DNA of 64,000 nucleotides, taken from assembly GCA_037447655.1 (NCBI GenBank), contig JBBHKE010000807.1, positions 62,001 to 126,000 on the forward strand, given 5' to 3'. A program made the position numbers and the translations under genes. Below are positions 22,101 through 33,788 of the stretch, one piece after another. A model generated the notes under the pieces. It saw only the letters and a program-made list of their open reading frames with translations. It was not told the origin of the DNA and did not search any database. Numbering within the stretch: the stretch's first letter is position 1; every line of letters begins with the position of its first letter. The DNA comes from Zygnema cylindricum. Taxonomy: Eukaryota; Streptophyta; Zygnematophyceae; Zygnematales; Zygnemataceae.

Positions 22101-25100
22101 TAGCCTGCAGTTCTGCCTGTAACCTGTCCCTCTCCATAGCGTTCCTCAATGCCAACCAAGTATTGGAAAAGTCGGCAGTTTCTTTACCACTTAGGGTTCC
22201 AAACTCGTCCTCCTCCCATGGTGCTGAAACAAATCTCGACATGGCAAACCTTTCCTGATAGGGACTTGAGGGAGAAGGTGGATTTGAACTCGAAAAGCTA
22301 CTAAAGCTTGTATTTGACAGTTTACGAATAAGAGAGGAAGCTTGTTCTGTTTCTGGCTTTACACGAACAGTGATGAACACATGGCCCTCCGAGGTGAACT
22401 TGATTGCATTGCCAACTAAGTGCAGAAGGATCTGTAGGTCAACAGTCTCGGAAAAAAAGGGATAAGGAGAACCACACTGCCACACTATACAACAGAATAA
22501 CTCAGCCATAGCGACTCTTAAACATCTCCCATCAGGCAGTCATTCATACCCCCATTCATGGAATGAAGTTATATCCACATTCATGGCCTTTGACACCAGT
22601 TCGCAGACTGCAATAGCAATAAGCTGTAGAAAAGCAGTAAACAAATTGGACATCTTCAAAATTTAGCAAACACTTCCATTTGTTAACACTGTGATTCATT
22701 TGAGAGCCAAACAAAAAAAAAAAAAAATGTTACTTGTTTGCTAAAGCTTAAACGAACTTTGCTAGTCTCACCTGCCTCAGTCTCACTGGATCCCCGATAA
22801 GTGACGAAGGGACCGTGTCATGGACAAATGCTGCCACCTCCAGATTTCCTTTATCTTGCACCTGGGAGGAAAATATGCCTAAAACTTCATCTATCAACGC
22901 ACGAACGTTGAATGAAATGGTCGCTAACTTGAAGTGCCCGGATTCCAAGTTGGCAAAATCAAGTGCATCATTGATGAAGTATATAAGGGCTGTCCCGCTT
23001 GCCTCGGCAGTTCGAACATAGTCAAGTTGTTGAATATCCAAAGATGTTTTGAGGAGCAGGTTCATCATGCCCATTATTCCTGCAAAGGGCACGAATAGAG
23101 ACGAAACTCCAGTTATGACATAGCTATATTCTGATTGTTATCTGACAAAAGCACAGCTCTTCTATCCTGATACGACATACATCTCATACTCAATTTTACT
23201 CGCAAGCTCCCTTGCAATGAAAGGTAGCAGGCAATAGAACATCAAAGCTTTTATAAAATTTAAATTATCCCACCGGTCTGTTTACACACCATTCATAGGA
23301 GTTAAGATCTCATGTGTCATGGTTCCTAAGAATGCTGACTTTGCTTCAATGCCTTCCTCTGCCGCATGCTTCATTACTGACATCCGCGTATAGTCTCTCT
23401 TCATCTGTTGAAACCGCCGAAGAGCTTCCCATACAATCTGTTGAAGCAAAACGTGAATTATAGCTGTTCCCAATCCTAATAGCACAGCTGCCCGTGGGAA
23501 TTGGATGTCATGCGCATATTTGCAGCGAATCTCATGTTGCTTTGTGGAGTCCCCAAAATTCAGGCGATGCGTGGACCAGTGGGCTTTTTCAAGCTCTGTT
23601 CGGTCTGCTGTCTTCCAAATAAGGCTGCTATGCCTATGTTTTTGCATACCAGGAGGTAGCATGGGACCTTTTCTGAAGACTTCAATGCCAGGGGGCTCAT
23701 GAAGGGGTACAGGACCATCAGGGTCCGTGACATCATCTAGTCTCATTGTGATGTAATCAGAATTGCCTCCAAAAGTAGACTGTTGCAATCGCCTGCACAA
23801 AACGGTGTCAGCATGGAAGTTCTTTCAGATACATATTTCTCGAGCGCCTACACTTTCCATTGTACAAAAATGAGAGGCTCGTAAGAGCTATCTTCATTAC
23901 CCCTCCGTGACCAAGAAACATAGCAGGACACCTTGTTCCACTTACAAACACAAATGGCATTTTCTTCCTGAGCACCAAAATCTAGGAGAATACCACTGTG
24001 GAATTTCATGATCAAGGACTGCAAAAGAGGCTATTCACCGGTTCTTTTAAACACCCTGACACTGCAGGGGAGCTTCAAGATGCCTCCACTAATCACAGTT
24101 AACTTGAACAAACAATTGCTAAGATAAAAACAAACACAGACCATAACATCAAGTAAACCCACAAAAACAAAGTACATAAATGGCAAGTGGTTAATACAAT
24201 TTTTTTAATTTCCTTCACTAGTCCAAACAACAGTCTGGGCATTTTGTTCATATGATCAACCAGAAATGAGACAGGCAATGAGACCTTTGCATCCTTCAGC
24301 CAAGAATCCAAAGGCCACAAACATCTCGCAATTTTGGCAACTCGCCACCTTTCTCTTGTACAACAATGAAGCAACTAAATATTTTGACAGCTAACCACTG
24401 TGGCAATGCAAGAAAACTTACTCGCATACGATATCAACAGTTTTGTCAAAATTGAGAGTAGCTACCATGTAGCCCAGTACATCGCTACCTTTCGCGCCAG
24501 ACTGAGATGTCTGGTCCCGTAACGGCAGTGCTATAATAAGTCCCAGATTGTACTGTCACACAAACAACATACAAACAACATGTCTATCTCATGCTGAGCT
24601 TGAAAGTATCAAAGATCTTTCAGCAAGCAGCACTGCAGTGCTGCTTAAGTTATTCAACAACAAAAATCTGGCAAGGTTGCGTTTAAGAGTTTACTACCTT
24701 GAGCTTCGTAACTCATCACCAATTTTGAATTCTTACAACGTGTGTTACAAGGAAAATACATGAAAAAAACGAAGGGGTGAAACGATAAATTCACATCCCT
24801 CATAAATAAGTTCCAGTGCAAAAGCTATTCCCTCACCTCCGCTGCGTAAAGTGGGACGGGCCATGAAATCGTGAGCCCTGACAGTTTCTTTGCACGCATG
24901 AATAGATCCCTATGAACGTCGGATATGGACAAAACGTCCATACAATCGAACTGTTCCACGTTGGGACCATGCGTTTTTACTACATATTCCTCGCGAGATC
25001 CTCGAACGTCCTGAGAAAAAAAAAAAAAAAGACTTTGCAGAGTCAGTTCATAAAGTTTTTCCATGCAGCAAACTGCACAAAAAGAGAGATACATATTTTT

Positions 25101-27554
25101 AAGCAACCTCAAACAAGCGATACAACTTTCCAAACTAAGACTACAAAAAAACCCAATGCAAATGGCCTTGCCTACATGAATTCATAATGGACAAACAAGA
25201 GCCTCAACATGTCACGAAATGTGCCTCTACCTTTCTTCACATAATAATTCTACGAGTTTCTACAATGTCCCCTACGCACATAGCTTGGAGGTCAGTTCGA
25301 TGCTAACTAACTATAAAAAGGCAAGAAGACTCCTTGCCAAGAGTAATCCGTACCCCAACTCAAAGGTGGCGGGAGGCAGGGAGCAGACACCTCCGAGTGC
25401 CAGTCAATGATGGCCGACCCAATGCAGTCCTCAAATTTGCCTCGTTGATGATGCCAAATGTGTGCCAAATATAACACTTTGTCAATGATCGGATACCAGG
25501 AAGATTTCGTAGCCTCGACATATTCGTTCACCAGTGTCTGTACAATACCATCCTTCCCCAGGCCCCATATCCTTTAGATACTTCAACTTCTCACGTCACT
25601 GCTGCCGCCCATACAAGTCATGTCAACTAAAATGCCATAAGCTAATCCTGGGCATCGCTGCTAATGACTAAATCAGGTTACTCACAGATGTTACATGTGG
25701 TGGGAACTTCTAGACATCAAATGAGTTGCAGGTAACCATGCCCATTTTTTCTCATAGATGCAACCAGTGTCTTATTTTTCACAGGCATACTGCATTGGTC
25801 CATGTTTAGTGTATTGTACTCGAATGAAGTTCTTGACGGAGGCAGAGTCCAATATGGAAGCTACATTTCCAGTTGAAATAGGGAGCAGAAAGCAGATGAA
25901 CATTGGATTTTCTGTTTGGTGAACAAATGTGCTAAAAACATTTAATACCGCCAAGCATTCTTTACAGGCTCCGTTATTTCAAAAAATACATGGCAAACTC
26001 AACAAAATGCCACATAGTGTATCCTAACATAGGAGATGTAGCAAGGGCGCTAACTATTAAAAAGGGCCAACAACAAGTGAACCGGGGAATTGCTACTTGA
26101 GGATTTAGCTGCCTTATGTTTCGGTGAACAAACATACAACCAGAAAGAGAACTTCGAGAGACACACCAAACCCAACCAGAAATTGTCGAATGTCGATAAT
26201 GGAACAGAAATGAAACAATAACCAGTTACAAATAGAACAACAAACGAGAACCACCGTTGCTGGTGCCTTTAGCAAGTTGCCAGGGCACAATAAACTGAAT
26301 GCAAGTATTCATGCAATGTTAGAACGTAGAGAAGCACGGAAAAGAACATACCTCTTCCACAAGAGGGACATTGTATAAAGTGCAAGGAGCCTTTCCTCTG
26401 TGTAATAATGGGAGCCGCGCTGGTGGATTCTGATGGTTAGAAAGGTTTGCGGTTGAAAGAAAAGCCTGCATGACAAGCTCTACAAATATGTTGATACCAA
26501 TTTATTATAAATAGCCACATTCCAGCATGTAAGACCTCAAATTTAATTTAAAAGTGCGAGTACAGATGTACACACACTCTTTTGTAGCCAGTCAGGTCAT
26601 ACTGTTGTAAGGATCTCTTAACATGGCGACAATGAGTTGTTACTAAATGGCAGAAGAGTCCATCTCCCTAGATAACTGATGCAACTTGACTGATAATGAG
26701 ACAAATTATTCAATTTCACAACATCGGGTCTTCTCTTATGCTATATATGATGGAAACCTGAAAAACTAAGTTCGTTGTCAGTGATTTTCAAATTCGAGTT
26801 TGTAAGTCACATTATTTACATTTCTAAGCCATAGAAATTGACTGGACTCCAACTTGACTGAAAAACGAGAAGTTTATGAAAACTACTATGCATTTACCTG
26901 AGCTGTTTGCAAATGATTCACGTTCTGAAGAAACAAAGCTTCTATCATACGCCCACGGTCTCCACAGACCATCTCCAACTGCCAAGGGACAGCAAGCACA
27001 TGCAGAAAAGTTAGCATACAAGAAGCACATAGACTCAAGATAAAAAAACTATATTTAAACTAATAGATAAACTAGCAAGAAAGTTTCCTGAAGATATCCG
27101 TTATGAGATCAATAACAAAAGAGAGGTATGCCAAACAGATTCAATTGCTAAAAAACGAATCATTCTTGCATCAGAACTTAGATATTGCTGCTACTTATTT
27201 GTAGCTTTTTCCAAATCTTGCACATGAGGGAGTGTAAATTACCTTCGTTTCATTTCCATGTGCAATCACACCCCTTCCTCCCCTCCCCTCCCCTTCCCTC
27301 CCCTCTCCTCCCCTTCCCTCCCCTCCCCTACCCTCCCCTCCCCTTCTTACCCTTTCACTTCTTCCCTACCGCTTCCCTCCTTCCCTCACCTGATTCCTCC
27401 GCGGCTGAGAGAAGCTCAGTCTTCCAAGTTCCACTGCATAGAAGACTGCTGCCAGCCCCAGGGCATGCCACAGCAGCAATAGCCCTTGCTGCGTCCTTTT
27501 CCTGCTTGCGAGAATTCGGACAGCCTCAGCCTTAGCGAATGAAGAGAACGCCAT
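19130..27554 (-). CDS. CHASE-domain hybrid histidine kinase 2, His kept but receiver Asp lost
   Basis: Fourteen exons: 27390-27554, 26898-26978, 26352-26465, 25391-25537, 24837-25010, 24422-24552, 23290-23792, 22772-23079, 21905-22431, 21532-21748, 20977-21263, 20342-20534, 19780-19949, 19130-19337; all phases agree, giving 1074 aa. It is a tandem paralogue of kinase 1: exons 2, 3, 5, the 287-nt exon and the 170-nt receiver exon have identical lengths. Order: membrane segment GLLLLWHALGLAAVFYA (24-40), CHASE (about 50-270), second membrane segment (about 371-391), HisKA with MTHEILTPMN (His431), HATPase_c with GNAIKFT, VEDTGVGIP and AGTGIGLS, receiver-like domain, C-terminal receiver. The receiver keeps ADDN (951-954) and Lys1059 (LVKP) but reads ILALRMP where family members read FMDIQMP, so Ala998 replaces the phospho-Asp. 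Likely an ER or plasma membrane sensor of the cytokinin-receptor class. It could autophosphorylate but not pass phosphate to its own receiver by the usual route (inference). Confidence 0.92.
27265..27389. repeat. (CCCCTTCCC)n polypyrimidine tract at the start of kinase 2 intron 1
   Basis: About 100 bp of CCCTCCCCTTCCC-type repeat on the plus strand. It lies just inside intron 1 of kinase 2, close to the 5' splice site, so the transcript carries runs of GGGG separated by A or AA that could form G-quadruplexes. Confidence 0.85.
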
Positions 27555-28257
27555 TTCCAACAGAAGCAACAGGTCGGACTTCTTTTCATGTAGCTGCTAT
27601 TGCTCTGCTCTCTCGCATTCCGCCATGCACTCCTTTCCAAACAGCTTTCACGGATGTGAACTCTAGAGAGAGTTAAGCCTAAGTATGTGAAATAGGGAGG
27701 CCGGAAGAGCTGAGAGAAACAGTAATGAATCAAGAATCCAATTTGCGTGCAGCCTTTGTAAGTATCAAGCCATTCTAAAAAATAAGAGAGTTCCGTACAA
27801 GGGTGAGGCGCAATTTCCAAACAACTTCATTCACAGGAGAATAGGGAATCAGGAAGGGTTGAAGTACATCGCCTGGATGCGTTCACATGGTGACGCGTAG
27901 AGTAACCGTACAGGACCCTTAACTTTTAAGATCCCCAAACGCCACCAGGGTCGTTTTGCGCGACGCGATGACCCGAACCCCCGACGAAATAGATCTTCAA
28001 AAGCTCAATGATCGCGATAGCCGCGGGAATTCGAATGGGCAGGAACAAAAATATTGATTTTTATATTGATTTGATACGGCAGGAACAGGATGAACAAAAA
28101 CTGCCCGTGAAAAGTTTGAGAAGCTTTTGTAATCGTCACAAAATGGAAGTTTATTCGCCCAAATTTGGATGTTGATCCCCAATCAATTTTGAGTCGCGTA
28201 AAGCAGCCATGAAAAAACAAGTGCCATTCCAAGATTTTTAATTTATTTTGTCATTAC
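27555..28257. other. Upstream region of kinase 2
   Basis: This is the expected 5' UTR and promoter region of kinase 2. Overlapping open frames extend upstream of the chosen ATG (ATGGCGTTC, purine at -3 and G at +4), but none resembles a known N-terminus. No promoter element could be fixed. Confidence 0.4.
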
Positions 28258-28431
28258 TACACCGCGAATCGTTATTAGTGTCAAATTTTAAATAGTGTTG
28301 AAGAAAATTTACCGTAATTGATGCCAATTAAGAATTTGATTATTTTCAAAAAAAAGGTGTATTCTAATTTCGGCGTTTATGCTAATTTGGGAACAGCAAA
28401 AATGGAATATTCGCCGTACGATTATATACAT

Positions 28432-29053
28432 TACACCGCGAATCGTAATTAGAGTAATGAAAAAATTAGAGTAAAAAAAAAAAAAAAAACAATTAGAGTA
28501 ATTGACGCTAATTTATGTGATAGAGCTTTTTCAACTATGAAGTTTACTCTAATTTATTTAGTTATTCTATATTGGGCTATGTCGGTGATAATTATTTGCG
28601 CGATAATTATGAACACTAAAGTAAATAGACGTACAAAATGTGTCAGTCCGGTATAGTATTGACGTCATTATGACGCTAATAATATTTGTCGCATTGAATG
28701 TCAGTTAATGTTCACACTGACGACGATGCTGTCGACGGACGAGAGTTATGCGAACGTTTTTTTTTCGATGTGATTGATTTTTTTGTTTAGTGTGATTTCA
28801 CGTGCGAGCGTGACTCTATTAAATCATCATTTGTACCTTTTTACATATAAAAGTACAATTTTGCACGGTCAGACGGAGTCCGTATTCCACACTATTTAAA
28901 AATAACCTATATTATATTTTTTTACGCTAATTAAACCTCACCTAAATTAGAATAATGAAAAAATTAGAATCGATTACTCTATTTGATGTGATTGAGTCGA
29001 AATTTCGAGCGACCGAATTAGAGTAATTTACTCTAATTACGATTCGCGGTGTA
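28432..29053. mobile_element. Family A MITE, full-length copy (622 bp)
   Basis: The ends are perfect inverted repeats beginning TACACCGCGAATCGTAATTA and extending through GAGTAA, about 26 bp. The internal part includes TTAGAGTA-rich arms, a poly-A run and ACGTACAAAATGTGTCAGTCC. A second copy is at 34.4 kb and a left-end fragment at 15.4 kb. The TA ends suggest a Tc1/mariner-like element, with no transposase ORF. Confidence 0.85.
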
Positions 29054-29129
29054 CTGTAGTATAAATATCCGTACAACATATAAGAAATCGTACGCCGTCG
29101 CGAATTTAAAATATCCGTACATGCTATAC

Positions 29130-29332
29130 TACACCTTGAATCGTTATTAGACTATAGAAATTATTGGAGTAAAGAAAAAATTAGCGTCATTCATTCTAAT
29201 ATAGTGCAAGGAGACGTGGCATATTATGGTCCACGTCTTTAAATAGTGTAAATTATTATATTTAAGGTATCAATGTAAAAATTTTGGGGTGCCGATATAG
29301 AGTACATAAAGCTAATAACGATTCACGGTGTA
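29130..29332. mobile_element. Family A MITE, 203-bp copy
   Basis: Left end TACACCTTGAATCGTTATTA, right end GATTCACGGTGTA. The next element starts at the shared TA, and the inner halves of the two elements are inverted copies of one another. Confidence 0.75.
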
Positions 29333-29459
29333 CATCGCGAATCGTTATTAGCGTTATGAACTCTATATCGGCACCCCACAATTTTGACATTAATACCTTA
29401 AATATAATAAACTACACTATTTAAAGACGTGGACCATAATCTGCCACGTCTCCTGGCAC
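29204..29459. repeat. Long fold-back: 126-nt inverted arms around a central TA
   Basis: The left arm (29204-29329) begins GTGCAAGGAGACGTGGCA and the right arm ends TGCCACGTCTCCTGGCAC. The arms stay complementary through ATTATGGTCCACGTC, TATATTTAAGGTAT and GGGGTGCCGATATAG, with only scattered mismatches. The loop is only a few bases, so transcription would give a long near-perfect hairpin. It arises from two head-to-head MITE copies. Confidence 0.9.
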
Positions 29460-29783
29460 TACTTTAAATATCCGTACATGTCAGACTAATTAGCGTGTCA
29501 GACCAATCCCGTTTTTGTAGCGCACGTTCCTATGCATACGCGTCCGATTTAATTCGTTTTTTGTAAAATTTTCACTTGAAAAGGTACATTTATGTACGGT
29601 ATAACATCGACCGTACACCACGCTATTTAGATATTATTTTATTTTAGTTCTTTACGCTATTTTGTACGGTACCTCAATTAACGTAAAGGAAAAATTAAAA
29701 TCATGTATCCTATTTCAGGAAAAAAATCAAACTTTTAAGAACCCAAATTAGTAACTTTGACACTAATAACGATGCGTGGTGTA
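29331..29783. mobile_element. Family A MITE, 453-bp copy
   Basis: Left end TACATCGCGAATCGTTATTA, right end AACGATGCGTGGTGTA. Its left half supplies the right arm of the fold-back. Confidence 0.7.
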
Positions 29784-30215
29784 GTGTTGTGTATCGGTAA
29801 GGATTTGCCGATAACCGATATGGGCCTTTTTTTGGGTAGCCGATAATCGATATATTGGTAAGGGGATATATGTACGGACCATACAGATAGACGTACGACC
29901 AATCATAACTTAAATCATAAACAAAAATAAACGTACTGAGGTGCCTACCAATCAGATCATTTGAACAAGCAGAAAGTACAATATCCGGCATAAGATACGT
30001 ACGACTTTAGTACGACTCAAGTTAAACGATGAACCTTTCACATCCGACGCCATTGCTTTGTCCCTTTCTTTCTTGGGATCCACTGGAAACTTGCCACGTG
30101 TAAAACTGACAAAATTACAAAAAGTACAAATATATCGGTAACTCTGACCGTTCGATAACCGATTACTATCGGTATCAGTGTTATCGCGATAATTTTTTTA
30201 CCGATACACAACACT
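29783..30215. mobile_element. TIR element of a second family (AGTGTTGTGTATCGG ends)
   Basis: The left end AGTGTTGTGTATCGGTAA is exactly inverted at the right end, TTACCGATACACAACACT. Subterminal GATAACCGATA-type repeats flank both ends. The related end GATACCCAACACTA occurs near 38.48 kb. The ends resemble hAT-type elements, but no 8-bp target duplication was identified, so that assignment is tentative. Confidence 0.8.
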
Positions 30216-30237
30216 ACTAATAACGATTCGCGGTGTA

Positions 30238-30540
30238 GTGAGGCGGCGACTTCTGGATGGAGAACATTATGACCCCGGGCCACAAAGTGGAGCAGAGGTC
30301 GCAAACGGTCAACCGAAACCGTGACCGACCGTTAACCGACCGCCCGCGCCGGATCCGGAACGGATTCGGTTGCCAAATTTTGGGGGGTCGGGCGGTTACG
30401 GTCGGTTGACTTACCAAGAAAAAAAAAACGGTCAGTTACGGTCGGTCAAACAGAAAACCAAAAAAAATGAAAAATTTGTACTTTTTTTTCCAACATTATT
30501 GTTCTTTGTACTTTTGGTATCGTGGAAGTACGTGGCATCA
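30238..30540. repeat. GGTCGGTT-rich degenerate repeats
   Basis: ACCGACCG and GGTCGG motifs recur on both strands here and again at about 31.03-31.20 kb, in direct and inverted orientation. This may be the flanking arms of one element interrupted by the 62-bp tandem repeat. No gene was recognised. Confidence 0.5.
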
Positions 30541-30546
30541 TGATTA

Positions 30547-30981
30547 GCGTCGCAAATCTGACACGGTACTAACACTATTCATTTCGCGAATCTTACAAAA
30601 AGATAATCCAACATTCATGTAATTTGTACTCTTTGGCATCGTGGAAGTACGTGACATCATGATTAGCGTCGCAAATCTAACACGGTACTGAAGTAAGCTA
30701 TTTATTTCGCAAATCAAAGGGAACGCGACAAAGCGTCGCAAATCTGACACGGTAGTACACTATTCATTTCGAAAATCTTAGGGAGCGCGACAAAGCGTCG
30801 CAAATCTGACACGGTAGTACAGTATTTATTTCGAAAATCTTAGGCAACGCGACAAAGCGTCGCAAATCTAACACAGTAGTACACTATTCATTTCGCAAAT
30901 CATAGGGAACGCGACAAAGCGTCGCAAATTTGACACGGTAGTAGCGCTATTCATTTCGCAAATCTTAGGGAACGCGACAAT
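30547..30981. repeat. 62-bp tandem repeat array
   Basis: The unit start GCGTCGCAAATCTGACACGG (allowing small changes) occurs at 30733, 30795, 30857 and 30919, an exact 62-bp period. Two older units start at 30547 and 30666 with irregular spacing. Each unit contains TATTCATTTCG and AACGCGACAAA. Confidence 0.9.
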
Positions 30982-31397
30982 TCGTAATTTTTGGCTTATC
31001 TCGTTGTACATTGATTAGTTTTGTACTTTTTCGGTTACGGGCGGGCACGGCTAGTCGCGAAAAATCAAGATTCGGTTAATTTTTTTTTTCGTAAACGACG
31101 ATCGGCTAACGGTTAACAATTTTGGAGCGTGACAAAACTCGGTCGGGCGTCGGTTACTCAGATTTTGAAAAAAAAAAAGCGGTCGGTTTCGGGTATGATT
31201 TTTGTTGACTTTTGCGACCTCTGAAGTGGAGTCAGCCTGAAAAGAACGAGGTTCGGTATGATCCGAAAATTGGCCAAATGGAGGATTACGGTTTGAGCTC
31301 CCCGGCGACACTTTCTAGGCGTATTTGTCGTACGGTACAGTACGTTCAATTGGGTGGGAATTTCTTGCCAACGAGCAGTGTCGGTGGGTCATAGCGG

Positions 31398-31939
31398 TAC
31401 ACCGCCAATCGTTATTAGCGTTGTGTACACTAATTCCGTCCCGCTTTTTTTTTTTTTATTCTCCATTAGCGTAGTTCATTCTATTTTTTTCTTTATTCTA
31501 TTTAGGGTAATTTTCAGTACGTTGTCTCTTAAATAGAGTGGTGTCTGATCAATGTCAGACCGTACATAAATGTACCTTTTAAAGTTAAAAAGTACAATAA
31601 ATTAGTTTTAGTAACCACGGACGCATGAGAGTGTGCGTTCTAAAATGGAATAAAACCAGGTCGTAAAAAATCCCGCTCGCACATATTCGTCCGACAGCCG
31701 CGTTTCGACCGTGTGAATGTATGATTTGTGTACGATTTGTCAGATTTTGTACGGAGACCTACATTAGTGTAGACATGTTTGCGACCGACATTTTTTTTTT
31801 CAAAGATCCAAATTACCATAACCAAACAATTAGAATGTATGATTTTTTCCAAAATTTTCAAATTCTTAAATAGCGTACACCACGGTAATTATTTTTATAC
31901 GCTAAAAAAACTTACACGCTAATAACGATTGGCGGTGTA
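31398..31939. mobile_element. Family A-related MITE with TACACCGCCAATCG ends (542 bp)
   Basis: Left end TACACCGCCAATCGTTATTA, right end inverted, AACGATTGGCGGTGTA. The left part holds AATTCCGTCCC, a poly-T run and ATTCTATTTAGGG. No ORF of note. Confidence 0.8.
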
Positions 31940-32085
31940 GTCTACAGCAACTGAATTTGCTGCTTCTTTTCAATGAGACCCGTTATACACGTGCTACGTG
32001 GACACGTTATACTGCAGCAGTTCATAAAATGCGTCAAGAAGTGTCCATCTTCTGCTTGTCGAATTTCAAAAATTGTATGTGTGTG

Positions 32086-33788
32086 TAAGGGCGCTTTCCC
32101 ATGTAACCGAAACTTTAGTCTTGTAACTTTGCTTTTAGCAAAGATTCTCCGTACTATTTAGCATTCCCATGTAAAGAAATGAAATCTTTAATTTATATTG
32201 TGACGGTTGTAGACGACTACAAAACTCGCGACAATTGATAACGTTTCCAAAATAGCGACGGTTGTAAGGCTGCGACCCCATGTGGCTAATTTCGGGCTTT
32301 TTTCTGTCGTTTTCCTATATAACTTAGCGTCGTACTGCCTAAGTTGCGACCGTACGAAGAAATTGCAAATTTGTAGAGTACAATTTGCGTCATTCTTGAA
32401 CTTAGGATGTACGAAAATTTGTCGTGTTGCGTTTTTTCGACCCACTGTCACGTCATTTTCAAAATTATCATAAAACACATCGGCAATGTGTTTTAAGCTA
32501 AGAAAATCCGTCTACACCAATCTGAAAATATATTCCCACGTGTGAAAAGATTTTAGAAGTTTTTTACGACAAAAAAAAGTACAGGGTTTGTTTGTTTTTG
32601 TCGGCTTGCGTGTTGTACGGCTCGTTTTTTGCAAGGGTCTCGACGCTGCAGTGTCATTTCACGCAAAGTTGAAAAGTCTGCAAACGTGAAAAATCTGCGA
32701 AGTAATGGCGGCCGGACGGGAGAGGTTTCCGCAAAGGCATTTTGCACAGCCACGGGTGCAAGGCTCTACGTCATCGATGTCACGCAAAGACACGCGACAT
32801 ACCAAATCCGCAAATCGTTTAAAAAATTACGATGTGTCTTGCGACACTTCAAAAAGTTTCAAAAAAATATGGTGCGTCATCACAAATTGTATACGGTGAC
32901 AGCCATCACGGGCGTTGTCGACGTATACAATTGTCACAAACTTAAGTAACAATTTCGAATTAACACATAGAGACACTTGAAATCCGGGTCCGCCGGATCC
33001 GCGCTAAAATACAAAGTAAGTACGCTAAGTTACAACTACATGGGGCCGCAGCCTAAGACGTCTAGTTACTTGTGACATTGTAGATGTTTAGGGTTTGTGA
33101 CATGTTGACGTCACGCTCAATTATGACAGCGCCGACGTCACAAATTCTATAACTTTCCGCCATGGTTTCTAGATTGTGTTTTTTTGTCCTTTCTCACTCT
33201 ACTTGCCATCAAAATACGTCTAAAGATAGTTGAAATAAATCGTTTTTAGAGATCTTTCATTTGATACCATTATTGACATTTTTCATTGCAAGAATTGTGA
33301 GATAGACGCGGTAGTAGGAGAGGGAGAGAGAGAGAGGCGCTTTCGAGGACTTCGCTTTTGCGAAATGGCGTCCGTTGGTCGAGACCCCTCCACGGCCTCT
33401 GTACGTAAAAAAACGCACGGAAAAAATTCACGCACAGACTAAAAACGTGCAGTGGGCTTTTTTTTTGGTACTCCGCGCACAAAAATGTTCAGAAACCTTC
33501 GAAGCGTGCAACATCATCTGCCTATTCGCTCACATCATGGAACGTTATTTAATTCACATAGCGAGGTGATTTCATTATAAGTTTGAAGATAAAGCTGGAA
33601 GGACGCGAAAGTGGGTCGAAACGCGTTAGGCGACAAAATGCAATACATTTAAAGTTTCAATGTGACGCAAATTGTAATGTGGTAATTTTACTTTTTTGGG
33701 ACGACTGTGGTTTTCTCGTTGAGGGCTAAGTTTTGGAGGAAAACAACAAAAAAAACCCTAACTTTTATCACATGGGAAAGTGCCCTTA
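32086..33788. mobile_element. Outer TIR element (TAAGGGCGCTTTCCCATGT ends), 1.7 kb
   Basis: The left terminus TAAGGGCGCTTTCCCATGT is matched by the inverted right terminus ACATGGGAAAGTGCCCTTA with one change in 19. It contains the smaller element at 32265-33056. No transposase-like ORF was recognised. Confidence 0.75.
32265..33056. mobile_element. Inner TIR element (TAAGGCTGCGACCCCATGT ends), 792 bp
   Basis: The left terminus TAAGGCTGCGACCCCATGT and right terminus ACATGGGGCCGCAGCCTAA are inverted copies with few mismatches. The termini share the TAAGG...CCCATGT pattern with the enclosing element, so both may be moved by one transposase. Confidence 0.75.

Larger units (their letters stand above)
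28258..30237. mobile_element. Composite block of nested family A MITEs
   Basis: The outer ends are TACACCGCGAATCGTTATTA at 28258 and its inverted form ending CGATTCGCGGTGTA at 30237. Inside lie three further complete elements with related ends plus one element of another family. The simplest reading is repeated insertion into an older copy; alternatively, separate neighbours share end sequences. Confidence 0.6.
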
